Shown: piece by piece, positions 61,388 to 64,000 of the stretch | How the letters are laid out: every line of letters begins with the position of its first letter | How positions within the stretch are numbered: the first letter of the stretch is position 1 | DNA from: Anaerosomatales bacterium | Lineage (GTDB): Bacteria; Actinomycetota; Coriobacteriia; Anaerosomatales; Anaerosomataceae | Direction: 5' to 3' | DNA length: 64,000 nt | NCBI GenBank assembly: GCA_030019445.1 | Contig: JASEEU010000001.1 | Coordinates: 248,001 to 312,000 of the forward strand | The notes under the pieces: generated by a model | What the model was told of the DNA's origin: nothing | Seen by the model: only the letters and a program-made list of their open reading frames with translations | Database searches by the model: none | Program-made: the position numbers and the translations under genes

Positions 61388-63529
61388 CTACGAGACGATC
61401 CGGCTCACGTCCGACTCGGCGGCGAGGTCGGTACGCACGCGATCGTACAGTTCGCCGACCTTGCTCCGGTTCCACGTCTGGACCTTGCTGAAGTAGCCCA
61501 CGATGCGCGTCACGCCGTACACGTTCATCGAGCCGCAGAGCGGGCACTGTGCCTTGAGCCCGCGCGTCGTACGGTGGCACGACTCGCAGACCGTGAACTC
61601 GGGACTGAACGCCACTTGCGAGCACTGTGTGTTGCGGAAGGTCTTCACCACGAACGACTTGATCGCGGCGGGATCGGGCTCGCTCTCCCCCAGCCACACG
61701 TGGACGATCGCGCCGGCGTCGATGAGGGGGTGGAAGCGGGACTGGCGCTCCACGCGCGTGATGTAGTCGACCTCGGCATCGGCCGCAAGGTGCACGGAGT
61801 TCGTGTAGTAGTAGTTTCCAGAGGAGAGCTCGCCCTTCACCACGGCGGCGGTCTGCGCCGGCCAGTACTTCATGTCGAGTTTGGCAAGGCGGTAGCCGGC
61901 CGACTCAGCCGGGCTCTCCTCGAGGACCATGTTGATGCCGTAGCGCTCAGAGAGCTCGCGGCACTTCAGGTTCATGGCCGAGATGACCTTCAAGCCGAAC
62001 CTGAGCGCTTCATCGCCCTCGTGGAGCTGCTGGCCCGTGTGTACCTGGACAAGCTCGTTGAGGCCGATGAGCCCGGCGAGGTACGTCAGACGGTCCATCA
62101 TGAGATACGGCCGTCCGTCCTTGTCGAGCGTCAGCAGGCCGAGAGGACCGTCCTCGCCGAGATCCATGAGATCGGTGATGAACGCGCGCTTCTGGACGTG
62201 CGCCTTGGCGACCAGTTCGAGCGCCTTGTTGAGCTCCATGAACAGCGCCTGGTCGCTGCCCTGGGCCTTGTACGCGATGCGCGGCAGGTTGATGGTGACG
62301 TTCTGCAGCGCCGAGAAGCGCATCCGCTCCGGCGTCGCGGTCTCATTGAGCTGGTCACGGCTCAACTTCAACTTGAGCCTGCAGCACTGCGAGACCGTGA
62401 CCTCGTCCCCGCGGTCGAAGACGAAGTACGTGATGCCCTGGCGCGACGCCACCTCGCATGCGAGGTCGAGGAACTCCTCATGTCCGTCGGCGCGGAAGAA
62501 ATCCTCGCTGACGTGCAGCAAGGGCTTGGGGAACACGAACGTCTTCCCGGTGGCGTCGCCGCGCAGGTAGACGTGGAACATCGCGCGCAGGAACGCCTGG
62601 GCCTCGGCCTCGTACTCCTTGTACGTCTTGCCGGTGTACACGCCGCCCGGGCCGATCGCCGGCGTGTCGGCGAAGTGACGTGGAACGTTGAAGTAGAGGT
62701 TGAAGTCGGTGAAGACGACCTGGCTTCCCCGCGCGCCGGCGAGCTGGTTGAACTCGAAGATGAGCATCTGGGCGAGCTGGTCGAGCTCCTCGGCGGACTT
62801 GCCGACGAGGTACGGCGCGAAGAAGACGTTCACCGCTTCCCAGCCCACGGCGCCGGCATAGTGCGCCTGCAGCGCTGACGCCATCTTCACCATGTGCCCG
62901 ATGAGGACCTCGGCGTGCTTGGCGGGCTTGCTCACGCTCGTGATGTTGGGGAGGTTCAGCCCGAACTTCTTGATGTACTCGAGGCTGTGTCCGCCGCAGT
63001 ACGGTCGGATGATGAAGCCGAGGTCGTGCAGGTGGATGTCGCCGACGTAGTGCGCTTCGGCGACGTCCTCGGTGAACACACGTCGCAGGGCGAACTCCTT
63101 GAGGATCGTCTCGGCGAGCGTGAGGTTGATCGACTCAGGGTTGTGCGTGGTGTTGGAGTTCTCCTTGTTGGCGTTGGTGATGATCTGCTCGACGTCCCAC
63201 ATCGGCAGGCCGAGATGGCTGTGGCGCTTGTGGGCCACGGTCATGCCACGCTCGAGGAACTCGAGGTCGACCATCTCGCGGATGATCGCCGTTGTGACCG
63301 TCATGAGGTTGGAACGGTCGATCCGGTCCTCGACGGCCGCGGCGATCTCCTCGGCCATCGCCGGCTCGATGGCGGCCTCCTTGACCAGCGAGTCGACGAT
63401 CTTGCTCCGGTCCCACGTGTCGATCTCCTGGCGCGAGGTCGTCGACACGAGGAGGGCGATGTCGGTGGAGTCGGCCGGCGCCGGCGCCTGCGACGGCCTG
63501 ATGACGTTCACGACCCGCTCCAGCACCAT
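61388..63529 (-). CDS. nrdD: anaerobic ribonucleoside-triphosphate reductase
   Basis: A 713-residue class III reductase that makes dNTPs without oxygen. An ATP-cone (about 20-110, DRSKIVDSLVKEA) precedes the catalytic barrel; residues NTTHNPESINLTLAE and SQCCRLKLK, with active-site cysteines, are visible. The C-terminus has a zinc site C-x2-C ... C-x2-C (CESCHRTTRGLKAQCPLCGS) and the glycyl-radical Gly in RIVGYFSK, about residue 678. ATG 63529 is chosen; the Shine-Dalgarno is weak and GTG codons lie just downstream. A GGGGG-ACTT-CCCCC hairpin lies in the gap to nrdR (63576-63590). Confidence 0.95.
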   Translation of the reverse strand: MVLERVVNVIRPSQAPAPADSTDIALLVSTTSRQEIDTWDRSKIVDSLVKEAAIEPAMAEEIAAAVEDRIDRSNLMTVTTAIIREMVDLEFLERGMTVAHKRHSHLGLPMWDVEQIITNANKENSNTTHNPESINLTLAETILKEFALRRVFTEDVAEAHYVGDIHLHDLGFIIRPYCGGHSLEYIKKFGLNLPNITSVSKPAKHAEVLIGHMVKMASALQAHYAGAVGWEAVNVFFAPYLVGKSAEELDQLAQMLIFEFNQLAGARGSQVVFTDFNLYFNVPRHFADTPAIGPGGVYTGKTYKEYEAEAQAFLRAMFHVYLRGDATGKTFVFPKPLLHVSEDFFRADGHEEFLDLACEVASRQGITYFVFDRGDEVTVSQCCRLKLKLSRDQLNETATPERMRFSALQNVTINLPRIAYKAQGSDQALFMELNKALELVAKAHVQKRAFITDLMDLGEDGPLGLLTLDKDGRPYLMMDRLTYLAGLIGLNELVQVHTGQQLHEGDEALRFGLKVISAMNLKCRELSERYGINMVLEESPAESAGYRLAKLDMKYWPAQTAAVVKGELSSGNYYYTNSVHLAADAEVDYITRVERQSRFHPLIDAGAIVHVWLGESEPDPAAIKSFVVKTFRNTQCSQVAFSPEFTVCESCHRTTRGLKAQCPLCGSMNVYGVTRIVGYFSKVQTWNRSKVGELYDRVRTDLAAESDVSRIVS

Positions 63530-63602
63530 CTCACACACCGCCGTCCGTGTCCGTTGTCTGTCGCATGACGTGCACGGGGGAAGTCCCCCCAGGTGGATCG
63601 CG

Positions 63603-64000
63603 CTAGCCGAGCTTCTTGAGCTCGGACGTGAACTCGTCGAGGTCGGTGAACTCCTTGTAGACCGAGGCGAACCGGATATAGGCGACCTTGTCGAGCTCGA
63701 GGAGGCGTCGTAGGACCATGTCGCCGAGCTGCTTGGCCGGGATCTCGTAGCGGAACGAGTTGTGCAACTCCGATTCGATCGAGTCGATGAGCTCTTCAAG
63801 CTGCTCGGGTGTGATCGGCCGTTTGGCCGAGGCGACGATCAGCCCCCGGAGCAGCTTGCCGCGGTCGAACGGCTCTCGCCGTGAGTCCTTCTTCACGACC
63901 ATGAGCGGTGTCTCTTCACGTCGTTCATATGTGGTGAAACGTTGTGCACACTGGAGGCACTCGCGCCTTCGGCGGATCGCATCCTGGGACTCTGAGACGC
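63603..64000 (-). CDS. nrdR: transcriptional repressor NrdR (5' end outside window)
   Basis: The C-terminal 132 or so residues of NrdR. The second half of the N-terminal zinc ribbon is present (RRRRECLQCAQRFTTYERRE, in part C-L-Q-C), then the ATP-cone: VVKKDSRREPFDRGKLLRGL and ELDKVAYIRFASVYKEF. The first C-x2-C lies beyond position 64000. NrdR senses ATP/dATP and represses ribonucleotide reductase genes; it heads the operon and probably controls it. Confidence 0.95.
   Translation of the reverse strand, partial: VSESQDAIRRRRECLQCAQRFTTYERREETPLMVVKKDSRREPFDRGKLLRGLIVASAKRPITPEQLEELIDSIESELHNSFRYEIPAKQLGDMVLRRLLELDKVAYIRFASVYKEFTDLDEFTSELKKLG

Overview
The window is chromosomal DNA from a high-G+C anaerobic bacterium, most likely an actinobacterium of the class Coriobacteriia (an Anaerosomatales-like lineage is my guess; the rank is inference). 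Evidence for the phylum: an FHA protein directly followed by an FtsR-type MerR regulator, as in the garA/Rv1828 and odhI/ftsR pairs of actinobacteria; an RsiG-like small protein; frequent GTG starts. Evidence for anaerobic life: oxygen-independent ribonucleotide reductase (nrdD/nrdG/nrdR), two ferredoxin-dependent 2-oxoacid oxidoreductases (korAB, iorAB) and a rubrerythrin. Coding density is high, most genes sit in short operons with overlapping stop/start codons, and no CRISPR array, transposase, rRNA or integrase gene was seen.

Layout. 1-5.5 kb: 3' end of thiI, a homologue of the tRNA-queuosine mannosyltransferase QTMAN, a macro-domain gene with an apparent frameshift, and a PadR-controlled membrane/ABC-2 cluster. 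5.4-13.6 kb: rubrerythrin and DJ-1/PfpI, two tandem GGDEF/HD-GYP membrane proteins, a transglutaminase-like lipoprotein and a fucose-isomerase-like protein. 13.6-19.1 kb: korAB, coaBC with a DUF190 gene, an M23 peptidase and tRNA-Pro(GGG). 19.1-23.3 kb: a lower-G+C island holding two unrecognised genes, bounded by the tRNA 3' end and a 10-bp copy of it followed by a strong terminator. 23.4-32.6 kb: corA, a CDP-alcohol phosphatidyltransferase, a sugar nucleotidyltransferase/phosphomutase fusion, VanW, paaK plus ACT, a degenerate GGDEF protein and a lone prepilin. 32.7-39.2 kb: a D,D-carboxypeptidase followed by the complete glycine cleavage set gcvT-H-PA-PB and a lipoyl/octanoyl transferase. 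39.2-43.7 kb: RsiG-like protein, an unknown small protein, FHA, FtsR, a nuclease-like protein, hpt, a K+ channel and apt. 43.7-46.0 kb: two divergent cell-wall genes (RlpA-like, NlpC/P60). 46.2-56.3 kb: iorAB-ACT-livKHMGF-paaK and three small envelope or unknown genes. 56.6-64.0 kb, minus strand: two purine/pyrimidine permeases and an nrdR-nrdD-redoxin-nrdG-dut-nudix nucleotide operon.

How the genes work together. Metabolism centres on ferredoxin-linked amino-acid and 2-oxoacid turnover: branched-chain/aromatic amino-acid import (liv), aryl-pyruvate oxidation or reductive synthesis (iorAB) and aryl-acid CoA ligation (paaK, twice, each near a double-ACT sensor protein), plus glycine cleavage. 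Signalling is rich in cyclic di-GMP parts: one apparently intact GGDEF/HD-GYP protein, one with a dead-looking GGDEF, one degenerate GGDEF membrane protein, and a small protein matching four of the five signature residues of the RsiG c-di-GMP-binding motif next to the FHA/FtsR cell-division regulators. The best candidates for something undescribed are the two-gene island at tRNA-Pro, the putative c-di-GMP reader beside ftsR, and the bacterial QTMAN homologue beside thiI.
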